DNA from: JBJXFE01 sp046153875
GTDB lineage: Bacteria; Planctomycetota; Phycisphaerae; Phycisphaerales; UBA1924
Length of the DNA stretch: 60,004 nt
Direction of reading: 5' to 3'
Assembly (NCBI GenBank): GCA_046153875.1
Contig: JBJXFE010000002.1
Location: 1 to 60,004 of the forward strand
Below the pieces are notes generated by a model. It was not told the DNA's origin and did no database searches. It worked only from the letters and a program-made list of their open reading frames with translations. The first letter of the stretch is position 1; the number at the start of each line of letters is the position of its first letter. The translations under genes were made by a program, and so were the position numbers. Shown piece by piece: positions 1 to 8,060 of the stretch.

Positions 1-58
1 GCCCGCTCGCCTCTCTCCGCGGGCGGGCCGACGCCCCAAGCCCCGAAAGGCGGCCCCC

Positions 59-1726
59 ATGTTCGCTCCCCGCGCCCTTGTGACGCTGTCCGTCGCCGTG
101 CTCGCCACGACCGCTCCGGGCGCGCTCGCCCGGCCGGATCAGTCCCCGCCCGTCCCCGACGCCGTCATCGACCTCCGCACACCGGACGGCTTAGCGCATG
201 TCGCCGGCTCGTGGCGGTACACCGACGCCCACGTGGTCAACGTGGACCATCGCGCGCCGGGCGCTGACCTGAAGCCCTCGGGCGCTCCGGTCAAGACTCA
301 CGACATTCACCCGCGCGTCAAGACGGCCGATTTTGACGCGGCCCCTTGGGTCGTGATACCCCCCGACTTGCTGGAAGCCCGGCGCACGAACGGCAGGCTC
401 TCCTTTGGCTGGTACCGCCTTGACCTGGTGCTGCCGGAATCGACCAGCGGTTTCCCCGTCGCGGGATCGACCATCGTTCTCGAACTGGTCGTGGATGACT
501 ATGCCGAGGTCTGGGTCAACCGCGCCCTGCATCAGGTTCTCGGCGAGACTGGCGGACCCGTGATCGGCGGCTGGAACGCACCGAGCCGCGTCACGCTTAC
601 ATCAGGCGCGAAGCCGGGCGACCGGATCGAAGTGGCGATCTTCGCCGCCAACGGGCCCTTGTCGGACCCGCCCCCGAACTACGTGTGGATCCGGTCCGCC
701 ACACTTGACCTGTACAAACCCGGGCGTTCGGTCGCTGTCACCGAAGTCCCCCTCCAGGTCACGCGCAACGGCGCCGCGCTGGACGCCATCCTGGCGCCCG
801 GCACGAAGGCCGAGAAACTAGCGGACGGCTTTGTCTTCACGGAGGGACCATTGTGGGTCCCCGCCGCGCCCGACAACCGGTACGGCGGCGGCGGCACGGG
901 CGGGTACCTGCTCTTCAGCGACCCCAACAAGAACGTGATCCACCGCTGGGACCCATCGAGCGGCGGGGTCTCGATCTACCGCACCAAGAGCGGCTATTCA
1001 GGCGTCGGGGGTAGAAACATCGGTGAGTACCACCAGCCGGGATCGAATGGGCTCGCGCTCGACCCGCAAGGGCGACTCACAATCTGCGAGCACGGCAACC
1101 GGCGTGTCACGCGCCTCGAACCCAACGGCACGCTGACCGTGCTGGCGGACCGATACCAGGGCAAGCGGCTCAACAGCCCCAACGACCTCGTCTATCGCTC
1201 CGACGGTGCCCTCTACTTCACGGACCCGCCGTTCGGCCTGCCAAAGGTCTTTGACGACCCAGCCAAGGAACTGCCACACAGCGGCGTCTATTGCCTGGTT
1301 GACGGCACCCTCAAGCTCGCCAGTACGGCCCTGTCCGCTCCCAACGGACTGGCGTTCTCGCCCGACGAAGAGCACCTTTACGTGTGCAACTGGGACGAGG
1401 CCCGGAAGGTTGTGATGCGGTACGACGTGGGATCGGACGGTGCACTCGTCAACGGCGTCACGTTCTTCAACATGACGCACGTGGGCGGCGAGATCTGTCT
1501 CGACGGGCTCAAGACCGATCTCCGCGGCAACGTCTACGTCTCCGGCCCCGGGGGTGTCTGGGTGATCTCCGCCGAGGGGAAGCACCGGGGAACCTTCACC
1601 CCGCCGGAACTCCCGGCCAACTTTTCGTTCGGTGATGACGACTTTCGGACCCTCTACATGACGGCACGCGCTGGCCTCTACCGGGTTCGCCTGCTCGTCC
1701 CAGGGAGCGTCGGAGCGCCCCGATAG
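59..1726 (+). CDS. Secreted SMP-30/gluconolactonase-family protein with N-terminal jelly-roll domain
   Basis: Probable calcium-dependent sugar lactonase or related beta-propeller hydrolase acting outside the cytoplasm. Residues 1-25 form a signal peptide ending in GALA. Residues about 30-230 look like the sugar-binding beta-sandwich of GH2-type proteins (WYRLDLVLP and VDDYAEVWVN). The SMP-30 propeller follows from about residue 250, with the metal-site glutamate in FTEGPLWVP, then GSNGLALDP, LNSPNDLVY and APNGLAFSPDE. The ATG is preceded by AAGG about ten bases upstream. At 555 aa it is roughly twice the length of a simple gluconolactonase because of the extra N-terminal domain. The substrate is unknown. 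The family call is firm; the domain pairing is read by eye. Confidence 0.85.
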   Translation: MFAPRALVTLSVAVLATTAPGALARPDQSPPVPDAVIDLRTPDGLAHVAGSWRYTDAHVVNVDHRAPGADLKPSGAPVKTHDIHPRVKTADFDAAPWVVIPPDLLEARRTNGRLSFGWYRLDLVLPESTSGFPVAGSTIVLELVVDDYAEVWVNRALHQVLGETGGPVIGGWNAPSRVTLTSGAKPGDRIEVAIFAANGPLSDPPPNYVWIRSATLDLYKPGRSVAVTEVPLQVTRNGAALDAILAPGTKAEKLADGFVFTEGPLWVPAAPDNRYGGGGTGGYLLFSDPNKNVIHRWDPSSGGVSIYRTKSGYSGVGGRNIGEYHQPGSNGLALDPQGRLTICEHGNRRVTRLEPNGTLTVLADRYQGKRLNSPNDLVYRSDGALYFTDPPFGLPKVFDDPAKELPHSGVYCLVDGTLKLASTALSAPNGLAFSPDEEHLYVCNWDEARKVVMRYDVGSDGALVNGVTFFNMTHVGGEICLDGLKTDLRGNVYVSGPGGVWVISAEGKHRGTFTPPELPANFSFGDDDFRTLYMTARAGLYRVRLLVPGSVGAPR

Positions 1727-1910
1727 CCGCTTGGGGATCTTGCCGAGTTTGCCGCCGCGCGCGTGCGGCAGATACGTCCCGGCCAGGAATGCGGGTCTAT
1801 TCGGTATGATGGCTGCTTCGGCCTCGCGGCGGAGGATGTGTGCTTCCAGCCAGTTGTGCAGATGCAGTCCCAACTCTGCTTCGGCGCGGGAAGATATTGC
1901 GCGCCCTGCA

Positions 1911-2260
1911 TGAACAACGAGCACAGGTCATTTACTCTGCGAGGAACAGCCATGGCGCTATCGCCAGGGCCAATTCCTCGAATCCAAGTGACCCCGAATC
2001 TGTCCGAACCCGTGTGGCCCGCGCGGAAACGTCCTGGGGGGGACATGAACCCGTGCGCGGAACGGTCCTGGCGCTATCGCCAGGGCCGGTTCCTCCAATC
2101 CAAATGACCCCGAACCCGTCCGAACCCGTGTGGCCGATCGTTCTCGCTGCCGTGAACAACGGGCACAGGTCATGTACCCTGCGCGGAACAGTCCTGGCGC
2201 TAGCGCCAGGGTCGGTTCCTCCAATCCAAATGACCCCGACGGGATTCGAACCCGTGTTCC
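1911..2260 (-). repeat. Three tandem degenerate copies of the tRNA-Glu 3' end plus terminator hairpin
   Basis: Read on the minus strand, the tRNA-Glu 3' half and its downstream hairpin recur in tandem. The units lie at about 1911-2018, 2051-2135 and 2153-2260, and the last includes the intact tRNA 3' end. Each carries a GGAAC...GTTCC outer stem around a palindromic core (1951-1968, 2067-2084, 2193-2210). Each also has the block TCCAATCCAAATGACCCCGA (AGTG in place of AATG in the first unit) and GAACCCGTGT. In the two outer copies the T-arm is altered so that it cannot pair. The first and third units also share a leader at 1911-1945 and 2153-2187. The stretch 1727-1910 between the lactonase gene and the repeats holds no gene I can support. 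Confidence 0.8.
2184..2219 (-). terminator. Hairpin terminator-like structure downstream of tRNA-Glu
   Basis: A perfect 18-base palindrome, CCTGGCGCTAGCGCCAGG, is flanked by an outer GGAAC/GTTCC pairing. It starts about 20 bases after the tRNA 3' end in the direction of transcription. There is no long T-run, so it may be a processing or Rho-independent-like stem rather than a classical terminator. Near-identical stems occur at 2067-2084 and 1951-1968. Confidence 0.5.
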
Positions 2261-2305
2261 GTCCTTGAAAGGGACGTGTCCTGGACCAGGCTAGACGACG
2301 GGGCC
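2231..2305 (-). tRNA. tRNA-Glu (anticodon TTC)
   Basis: The minus strand folds as a complete cloverleaf. The acceptor is GGCCCCG pairing with CGGGGTC, with discriminator A. The D arm resembles other bacterial tRNA-Glu (CGTCTAG...AGGACA). The anticodon stem is CGTCC/GGACG around loop CTTTCAA, giving anticodon TTC. The T arm is ACGGG-TTCGAAT-CCCGT. No CCA is encoded, so the CCA end must be added by the nucleotidyltransferase. Confidence 0.95.
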
Positions 2306-2453
2306 GACACCGTGTCGGCAAGGTCGGCGGATTGTAGCGTCCGGTCCGCGTCGGCCCGTGCATAACGGGTGATTCCGGCTCAGCGCGGAGGGGCGGGGTT
2401 ATTGCGCATCGCTCACCGTCCGATGAACAGACGACGGACAACGGGAGCGGTGC

Positions 2454-3803
2454 ATGGGCCGAACGAAGTCGAAAACGCCGCGGGGCGGTGGATCGAAGGG
2501 CCCGGGCGCGCCGAAGGCGAAGCCCAGGGCGAAGACCCGCGCGGCCGGCGCGCCCACGCCGCCCGCGAACGAATCGCTCAGGCCCCGCAAGCGCGCCGTG
2601 CGGAGTGTGAAGTCGCCCGCCCCGTCGCCGTCGGTTGAGTCGCACGCGAGCGCGCCGATCGCGTCCGCGCCGATGAGCACCACGCCGACCGTGAGCGATC
2701 GTGCGGCCCTGCCCGCCCGGTCGCCAGTCCTGTCCGCACCGACGCCGACGGCGACGACGGTCGAACCTCGCACCGAAGCCGCAGAGTCCGCGGCGATCTC
2801 GGCGTTGTGGACCGTGGAGCCCGCGCGCGAGACGGCGCTGGTCCGCGTGACTCCCGCTCCGAAGCCGATGCCGGTCGCGCCGATCGCGTCCGTGGCGCCG
2901 GCGCCGGCGACCGCACGCGTCCTGGTCACGCCGCCGCCGACGGCGACGCCTCGGTCGATCGCGCCGACGAGCACCACTCCAACGCCGGCGGCGCGCCCGA
3001 GCACCGGCGCGCCCGTTGCCGCGGCGCGGAGCACGGGCGGCGCGCGGAGCACCGTGAGCCTCCGCGACGAGGTCGAGCGTGTTCTGAACGGGCCGGGCGT
3101 GCCCGCGCCGACGCGCAAGCCAACGCCGGTGGAAGCGCGCCCGACCCCCGAAGTCCGCGCTGCGTCGGCGCGCGCCGTGTCGAACCCCGGGCTCGCGCCC
3201 CTTCCCAAGCTGTCGCTGCCCGGTTCGTGGCTGCGTGCCGAGACTCGTCCGCCGATCATCCACGTGGTCGCGCCGCCGTCGGCGCGGCCCGGCATGACGC
3301 GCACGTGGGCGCGTCGCGCGGGTGTGGCGACGCGTCGCGCCGGCGTGTCCGCCGGGCGGATCGTTCACGGCGCCACGGACCGTCTGGAGCGCTGGACCCC
3401 GGCGTCCTGGTCGCGGACGCGGGCGCGGCGGATCGCCTCACGCGCGGCGTCACTGGCACTGCTGCTGACGCTGCTGGTGGTGATCCCGATCCAGTTCGGG
3501 CCGCGCGGCACGTCCGCGAGCCAGGCCACCGGGCCGGTGCGCGGCGCGTACCTCGGCGAGCTGGTGGGTGCGCGCCACGTCGTCCGCGTCCACGCGTCGT
3601 CGCACGGGCCGCTGTACTCGGTGCTCGACGCGGCAACGCGCCGCGTGCTGGCCGAGGACATGCTCGCCGGCGAGGTCTACCGGCAGTTCCCCGACCTGGA
3701 CGTGCGCACCATGCGGACCGGCCCGGACGCGGAGCCGCCCGATCCCGAATCGCTCCGGCGTCCGTTGATGACCGCCGAGCCGCACCGCCCTGAGTTGCCG
3801 TGA
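2454..3803 (+). CDS. Unknown Ala/Pro/Thr/Arg-rich membrane-anchored protein
   Basis: I do not recognise this 449-residue protein. The first 270 or so residues are low-complexity and rich in Ala, Pro, Thr and Arg, presumably disordered and cytoplasmic. One hydrophobic segment at about residues 325-342 (LALLLTLLVVIPIQF) should cross the membrane. A short ordered C-terminal domain of about 75 residues follows (RGAYLGELVGARHVVRVHAS, YSVLDAA, LAEDM, QFPDLDVRTM) and reads like a compact beta-rich unit. The upstream tRNA is divergent. Coding potential is supported by the length and coherent composition. The start is the first ATG of the frame, without a clear ribosome-binding site. Confidence 0.6.
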   Translation: MGRTKSKTPRGGGSKGPGAPKAKPRAKTRAAGAPTPPANESLRPRKRAVRSVKSPAPSPSVESHASAPIASAPMSTTPTVSDRAALPARSPVLSAPTPTATTVEPRTEAAESAAISALWTVEPARETALVRVTPAPKPMPVAPIASVAPAPATARVLVTPPPTATPRSIAPTSTTPTPAARPSTGAPVAAARSTGGARSTVSLRDEVERVLNGPGVPAPTRKPTPVEARPTPEVRAASARAVSNPGLAPLPKLSLPGSWLRAETRPPIIHVVAPPSARPGMTRTWARRAGVATRRAGVSAGRIVHGATDRLERWTPASWSRTRARRIASRAASLALLLTLLVVIPIQFGPRGTSASQATGPVRGAYLGELVGARHVVRVHASSHGPLYSVLDAATRRVLAEDMLAGEVYRQFPDLDVRTMRTGPDAEPPDPESLRRPLMTAEPHRPELP

Positions 3804-3986
3804 GACCCCGGCGTCGGGCTCCGTGCATCTTCAGCAGCCGCGGGAGCATGGACGGGTGAGAACGCTCGACCGGCTTCGGGGACATCGCGCCGGCCCGCAC
3901 CTCACGGACCGCCTCGGGCGCCCCGCACACCGGCGAGAGGTTCGACCAACCGTACCGGCGGCACGCGCCCTGGCCGCGGGAATGAC

Positions 3987-4469
3987 CTACGCCCCGTCGG
4001 GGATCTCCGGCTCGACCAGGCTCGCCAGCATCGACAGTGATTCCTGCCAGCCGAGGTAGCAGAACTCGACGGGGATCATCGGGGGCAGACCGGCCTGGAC
4101 GATCGTGAGCTCCGTGCCGCACGCGACCTTCCGCAGCGTGATCGTGACCCGCATCTCGCCCGGCATGTTCGGATCGTCGAAGCGGTCGGTGTAGCACAGC
4201 CGTTCGTGCGGCGTGAGTTCGACGTAGGTGCCGCCGAAGGAATGGCTCTTGCCCGTGCCGAAGTTCGTGAACGACATGTGGTAGCCGCCGCCCACGCGCG
4301 CGTCGACGTGGTGAACCTTGCCGGTGAAGCCGTGCGGCGCGATCCACTTGGCCATCGCATCGGGATCGAGAAAGGCGCGGTAGACCCGCTCGGCGGGGGC
4401 GCGGATGACGCGGTGAAGGCGGACCGTGTTCCCGGAGGCGTCGCGCGGCTGGCTGTCGTGGGCGGCCAT
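3987..4469 (-). CDS. SRPBCC / AHSA1-like (activator of Hsp90 ATPase homologue) domain protein
   Basis: A 160-residue single-domain START-like protein. The N-terminal VIRAPAERVYRAFLDPDAMAKW is the family hallmark, followed by GGGYHMSFTNFGTG, the LTPHERL strand, and a C-terminal helix (YLGWQESLSMLASLVEPE). Such proteins bind hydrophobic ligands or act in stress responses; the ligand cannot be told from sequence. The start is the ATG at 4469, preceded by AGGAGA. The open frame runs further upstream, but there it overlaps the divergent nadD. It is convergent with the unknown gene ending at 3803. Confidence 0.85.
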   Translation of the reverse strand: MAAHDSQPRDASGNTVRLHRVIRAPAERVYRAFLDPDAMAKWIAPHGFTGKVHHVDARVGGGYHMSFTNFGTGKSHSFGGTYVELTPHERLCYTDRFDDPNMPGEMRVTITLRKVACGTELTIVQAGLPPMIPVEFCYLGWQESLSMLASLVEPEIPDGA

Positions 4470-4581
4470 GGGGTGTTCTCCTGTGCGGAGCGGAGCGGAG
4501 CGTAGGCGGAGGCGGGGCCTACCTCCACCGGAGCGGTGTTCGACCCGCCGAACCGCCCCGGGCGGCGCGTACCATCCGCCG

Positions 4582-5313
4582 GTGAAGCCCGCCCGGCGCC
4601 AACCGCCGATCACGTCCGTGCGCATCCCTCGATCGGCACGGGGGATTGTTGTGTTCGGTGGTTCGTTCGATCCGCCGCACCGCTGGCACGTGAAGGTTGC
4701 GTCGGCGGTGCGCCGACGGGTGTTCGGCTCGGGCGGATGGATTGTGTTCGTCCCGGCGGCCCAATCGCCGCTCAAGAGCCGTGAACCGGCGGCGTCGCCC
4801 GTTGATCGGGTGGCGATGGTGCGCCTGGCGACGCGGCGGTTGAGCAACGCGATGGTCTGGACGGACGAGGTCGATCGCGCGTCAGCGTGGCGCGGCCCGA
4901 GCTACACCGTCGACACGCTGGAGCGGCTTGGCACGGCGCTGCACCGGGCCGTGCCGCTGCGGCTGCTGATCGGCGCCGATCAGGTGTCGCGGTTCGGGCA
5001 GTGGAAAGAGTGCGGGGGCATCCTCGCGCGGGCGATGCCGGCGGTGGTGTGGCGGCCGCCGGTCACGGGGCCGCTTGCGCTGCGGCGGGTGCTGGGTCGG
5101 TCGGCGCGCGGCGGGGAAGCGGCGGAGGTGCGATTCGAGTTCTGGCGCGGCCTAGTGGTCCCGGCGCCGATCAGCCCCATGTCATCGACTCGGATTCGGC
5201 GGCTGATTGCGCGGATGCACCGGAGCGGTCGCGTGCCGGCCGCGCTGGGGCGGATGCTCGATCCGGCGGTGCTGCGGTACATCCGCGAGCGTCGGCTCTA
5301 CGCGCCGCGGTGA
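4582..5313 (+). CDS. nadD: Nicotinate-nucleotide adenylyltransferase
   Basis: Catalyses adenylation of nicotinate mononucleotide to deamido-NAD in cytoplasmic NAD synthesis. The nucleotidyltransferase signature GGSFDPPHRWH lies about residues 26-36 and the second motif, MSSTRIRRLI, lies near the C-terminus. The usual HxGH is HRWH here, keeping both histidines but replacing the glycine with tryptophan. The start is uncertain: GTG at 4582 or GTG at 4618 both precede the domain, and no strong ribosome-binding site separates them. The ORF could extend upstream, but that would overlap the divergent SRPBCC gene. It converges on metK with a 3-base gap. Confidence 0.88.
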   Translation: MKPARRQPPITSVRIPRSARGIVVFGGSFDPPHRWHVKVASAVRRRVFGSGGWIVFVPAAQSPLKSREPAASPVDRVAMVRLATRRLSNAMVWTDEVDRASAWRGPSYTVDTLERLGTALHRAVPLRLLIGADQVSRFGQWKECGGILARAMPAVVWRPPVTGPLALRRVLGRSARGGEAAEVRFEFWRGLVVPAPISPMSSTRIRRLIARMHRSGRVPAALGRMLDPAVLRYIRERRLYAPR

Positions 5314-5316
5314 CCG

Positions 5317-6468
5317 TCAGCGGACGGCCTTCTTGAGGGCCTCGGCCTTGTCCGTCTTCTCCCACGTGAAGAAGTCGCCCTGCGGGGGGCGGCCGAAGTG
5401 ACCGTGCCGGGCCGTGGGGCGGTAGATCGGCTTGCGCAGGCCGAGGCTGTCGATGATGCCGCGCGGCGTGAGCGCGAAGGTCGTGCGGATGGCGGCGGCG
5501 ATCTTGTCCTCGTCGGCCCTGGCGGTACCCTGGCAGTCGACGTAGACGCTGGTCGGGTCGGCCACGCCGATGGCGTAGGAGAGCTGGACCTCGCACACGT
5601 CGGCCAACCCGGCGGCCACGACGTTCTTGGCGATGTAGCGGGCCATGTACGCCGCGGAGCGGTCCACCTTGGTCGGGTCCTTGCCGCTGAAGGCCCCGCC
5701 GCCGTGCCGCCCGCGCCCGCCGTAGGTGTCCACGATGATCTTGCGGCCGGTGAGGCCCGTGTCGCCGTGCGGTCCGCCGATCTCGAAGCGCCCGGTGGGG
5801 TTGACGTGGACCTTGATGCCCGGGTTCCACCACTCCTTGAGCACGGGCTTGAAGACCTGCTCGATGACCTGCCGCTTGAGGTCGTCCTGCCGGTCGTTCC
5901 AGGTCGCGTCGTGCTGGGTGGAGAGGACGAGGGTGTCCACGCGGACGGGCTTGAGGCCCTCGTACTCGACCGTGACCTGGCTCTTGGCGTCGGGGCGCAG
6001 GCCGGGGATCGCTCCGTCGCGCCGCACGTGGGCCTGTTGCTCGACGAGGCGGTGGGCGATCTGGATCGGCAGGGGCATGAGCTCGGGGGTCTCGCGGCAG
6101 GCGAAGCCGAACATCATGCCCTGGTCGCCCGCGCCGTCGCGGTCCACGCCCGCGGCGATGTCCGGCGATTGCTTCTTGATCGCGGTGAGCACCGAGCAGG
6201 ACTCGAAGTCGAACTTCATGTCGGCGGTCGTGTACCCGATCTCCTGGATCACGCCGCGGGCGATGTCGGAGATGTCCACGTAGGTGCGCGTCGTGACCTC
6301 GCCGGCGATCACCGCCATGCCGGTGGAGACGAGGGTCTCGACGGCGACGCGCGAGTACGGATCATCCTTGAGCATGGCGTCGAGGATCGCGTCGGAGATC
6401 TGGTCGGCGACCTTGTCGGGGTGGCCCATGGAGACGGATTCGGAGGTGAACAGGTACGTCCGCGGCAT
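5317..6468 (-). CDS. metK: S-adenosylmethionine synthetase
   Basis: Makes S-adenosylmethionine from methionine and ATP in the cytoplasm. At 383 residues it has normal length. Seen in order are GHPDKVADQISDA near the N-terminus (metal and ATP contacts), the loop GAGDQGMMFG, DTYGGRGRHGGGAFSGKDPT (phosphate and cation binding) and the C-terminal GHFGRP. The start is the ATG at 6468, which begins MPRTYLFTSESV like other MetK proteins. It ends 3 bases from the convergent nadD stop, so the two genes share no room for separate terminators. Confidence 0.96.
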   Translation of the reverse strand: MPRTYLFTSESVSMGHPDKVADQISDAILDAMLKDDPYSRVAVETLVSTGMAVIAGEVTTRTYVDISDIARGVIQEIGYTTADMKFDFESCSVLTAIKKQSPDIAAGVDRDGAGDQGMMFGFACRETPELMPLPIQIAHRLVEQQAHVRRDGAIPGLRPDAKSQVTVEYEGLKPVRVDTLVLSTQHDATWNDRQDDLKRQVIEQVFKPVLKEWWNPGIKVHVNPTGRFEIGGPHGDTGLTGRKIIVDTYGGRGRHGGGAFSGKDPTKVDRSAAYMARYIAKNVVAAGLADVCEVQLSYAIGVADPTSVYVDCQGTARADEDKIAAAIRTTFALTPRGIIDSLGLRKPIYRPTARHGHFGRPPQGDFFTWEKTDKAEALKKAVR

Positions 6469-6497
6469 GTGGTGCTTCCTCTCCGACGTGGATTCGT

Positions 6498-6618
6498 GGA
6501 CAGGGGGATAGGGTAGCACCGGAAGGGGGCGGCGGACTCCATTGCGGGCGAGATCGGCTCGTGGGTGCGGTATGCCGAACGCTGTCCCTTGTCCCCGGTC
6601 CCCTTATCCTTGCTTCCC
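6498..6618 (+). repeat. G-rich word pair in inverted orientation between metK and purM
   Basis: The 150-base gap between divergent metK and purM is bounded by GGACAGGGGGATAGGG (6498-6513) and, in opposite orientation, words of the form GTCCCTT/GTCCCCG/GTCCCCT (about 6584-6606) running up to the purM start. The reverse complement of the right side reads GGATAAGGGGACC...GGGACAAGGGACAG. It resembles the unit after the lpoB-like gene at 48595-48678. Promoters for both genes must also lie here, but none is obvious. Confidence 0.45.
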
Positions 6619-7761
6619 ATGCCCCCATCGACCAAGACCACGCCCGAACGCCCGGCCCGGTCGATCACCTACGCCGATGCGGGGATCGACCTGACGAGAA
6701 AGGACTCGTTCACCGAGTCGCTCGACACACTGATGCGTCGGACGCACACGCGCCGGGTGATCCCGAACCCCGGCGGGTTCGCGGGGCTCGTGCGCCTCGA
6801 CTACAACGAGAAGCTCTTCCGGCGGAACTACAAGGAGCCCGTGCTCGTGGCCTGCACCGACGGCGTGGGGACGAAGGTGAAGCTGGCGGCCGCGGTGGGG
6901 GACTGGAGCACGATCGGCATCGACTGCGTGGCGATGAACGTGAACGACATGATCGTCCAAGGAGCGGAGCCGCTGCTCTTTCTGGACTACCTGGGCGTCC
7001 ACCGGGTTGACCCGGGTGTGCTCACCGATGTGGTGCGCGGTGTGGCGGAGGGGTGCCGCATCGCGGGGTGCTCGCTCATCGGCGGCGAGACGGCCGAGAT
7101 GCCGGATGTCTACCCGCCGGGTGAACTGGACCTGGCCGGGTTCGCCGTGGGTGTCGTGGAACTGGAGCGGGCGATCAACCCGCTGCGGGTCAAGCCCGGC
7201 GACGTGGTGCTCGGGCTGGGCAGCGACGGGGTTCACTCGAACGGATACACACTGGTGCGGAGGATCGTCGCGGAGGCGGGGCTGGACCTGGGGGTGGTGT
7301 ACGAAGAGCTGGGAGAGACGAAGAGACGGAGAGACGTAGAAACGAAGAAGCGCAAGGAGCTGTCGACGCTCGGGCGGGTGCTGCTCACGCCGACGCGGAT
7401 CTATGTCGGGCCGATCGTGAAGCTCCAGCGGGACTACAAGGTCAAGAAGGTGATCAGCGGGATGGCGCACATCACGGGCTCCGGGCTTGCGGGGAACCTG
7501 TGCCGGGCGCTGAACCCGAAGGTGGACGCGGTGATCGACACGGGGTCGTGGCCGGTGCCTCCGGTGTTCACGTTTCTTCAGAAGCACGGCGGCGTTCCCG
7601 ACGACGAGATGCGCCGGGTCTTCAACATGGGGATCGGGTACTGCCTGATCGTCCGCCCGGACTTCGCCGACTCGATCGCGCAGCGGCTGAGGAAGCTCGG
7701 CGAGCGGGTGTACGCGATCGGGAAGGTCGTGAAGGGCAGGGGTGAGGTGCGGGAGGAGTGA
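6619..7761 (+). CDS. purM: Phosphoribosylformylglycinamidine cyclo-ligase (AIR synthetase)
   Basis: Closes the imidazole ring of FGAM to AIR in de novo purine synthesis, using ATP. The 380-residue protein shows TDGVGTKVKLA, VQGAEPLLFLDYL, GGETAEMPDVY, SDGVHSNGYTLVRR and HITGSGLAGNL, all expected for the PurM fold. The start is the ATG at 6619; upstream in-frame residues do not look like PurM. An unusual basic stretch at about residues 230-248 (GETKRRRDVETKKRKE) replaces the usual short linker before LLTPTRIYV. It is encoded by a purine-rich tandem repeat at 7312-7356. Confidence 0.95.
   Translation: MPPSTKTTPERPARSITYADAGIDLTRKDSFTESLDTLMRRTHTRRVIPNPGGFAGLVRLDYNEKLFRRNYKEPVLVACTDGVGTKVKLAAAVGDWSTIGIDCVAMNVNDMIVQGAEPLLFLDYLGVHRVDPGVLTDVVRGVAEGCRIAGCSLIGGETAEMPDVYPPGELDLAGFAVGVVELERAINPLRVKPGDVVLGLGSDGVHSNGYTLVRRIVAEAGLDLGVVYEELGETKRRRDVETKKRKELSTLGRVLLTPTRIYVGPIVKLQRDYKVKKVISGMAHITGSGLAGNLCRALNPKVDAVIDTGSWPVPPVFTFLQKHGGVPDDEMRRVFNMGIGYCLIVRPDFADSIAQRLRKLGERVYAIGKVVKGRGEVREE
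7312..7356 (+). repeat. GAGACG-type tandem repeat inside purM
   Basis: The sequence reads GGAGAGACGAAGAGACGGAG followed by AGACGTAGAAACGAAG. It consists of near-tandem 7- to 9-base words in a gene of otherwise mixed composition. It is in frame and encodes an Arg/Lys/Glu-rich insertion between two conserved PurM motifs. Confidence 0.7.
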
Positions 7762-7788
7762 CAGTGTGCGGCTGTGCGCGGCGTGCGA

Positions 7789-8055
7789 TCACGCGGCCGC
7801 AAGGGGCGCGACATCGGCTCGATCCGCCGGAGGCAGATTGAGCGACGCCAGCACACGGTTCAGCGCCTCGAGGGTCACGGCGGACGGCGCGGTGAACTCG
7901 AGCCCGATCGGGTGGCCGTCTTCGCCGAAATCCACGACGATTCCAGCTTCCCGCTCCTCGCTTCGCGCGCTGCGCGGCGGTGCCCCGCCCGTCAGATACA
8001 GGTACGCCACCATGGGTCTGCCGCAGCGGAACGAGACTTCGAGGTTGCGTGCCAT
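7789..8055 (-). CDS. DUF2283-like small protein, probable antitoxin-type partner
   Basis: An 88-residue protein containing VAYLYLTGG, REAGIVVDFGEDGHPIGLEF and AVTLEALNRVL, matching the pattern of DUF2283 proteins (conserved VDYD/DGxxxGIEI-type strand-turn). It lies 5 bases after the DUF4258-like gene, so the two are probably co-transcribed. DUF2283 and DUF4258 genes are often adjacent and are suspected toxin-antitoxin-like pairs. That function is inference and not shown by the sequence. Confidence 0.75.
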   Translation of the reverse strand: MARNLEVSFRCGRPMVAYLYLTGGAPPRSARSEEREAGIVVDFGEDGHPIGLEFTAPSAVTLEALNRVLASLNLPPADRADVAPLAAA

Positions 8056-8060
8056 CGGCG

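Noticed and set aside
1735..1924. Minus-strand peptide with LGLHLHNWLEAH, slightly like DUF2934
   Set aside because: Too short, no start or ribosome-binding site, and part of a long antisense frame over the lactonase gene.
3804..3986. Basic peptides on the minus strand downstream of the SRPBCC gene
   Set aside because: No family resemblance and no ribosome-binding site; expected in high-GC DNA.
4682..4702. CTGGCACG...TTGC resembling a sigma-54 promoter
   Set aside because: The spacer is two bases too long and the site lies inside the nadD coding region.
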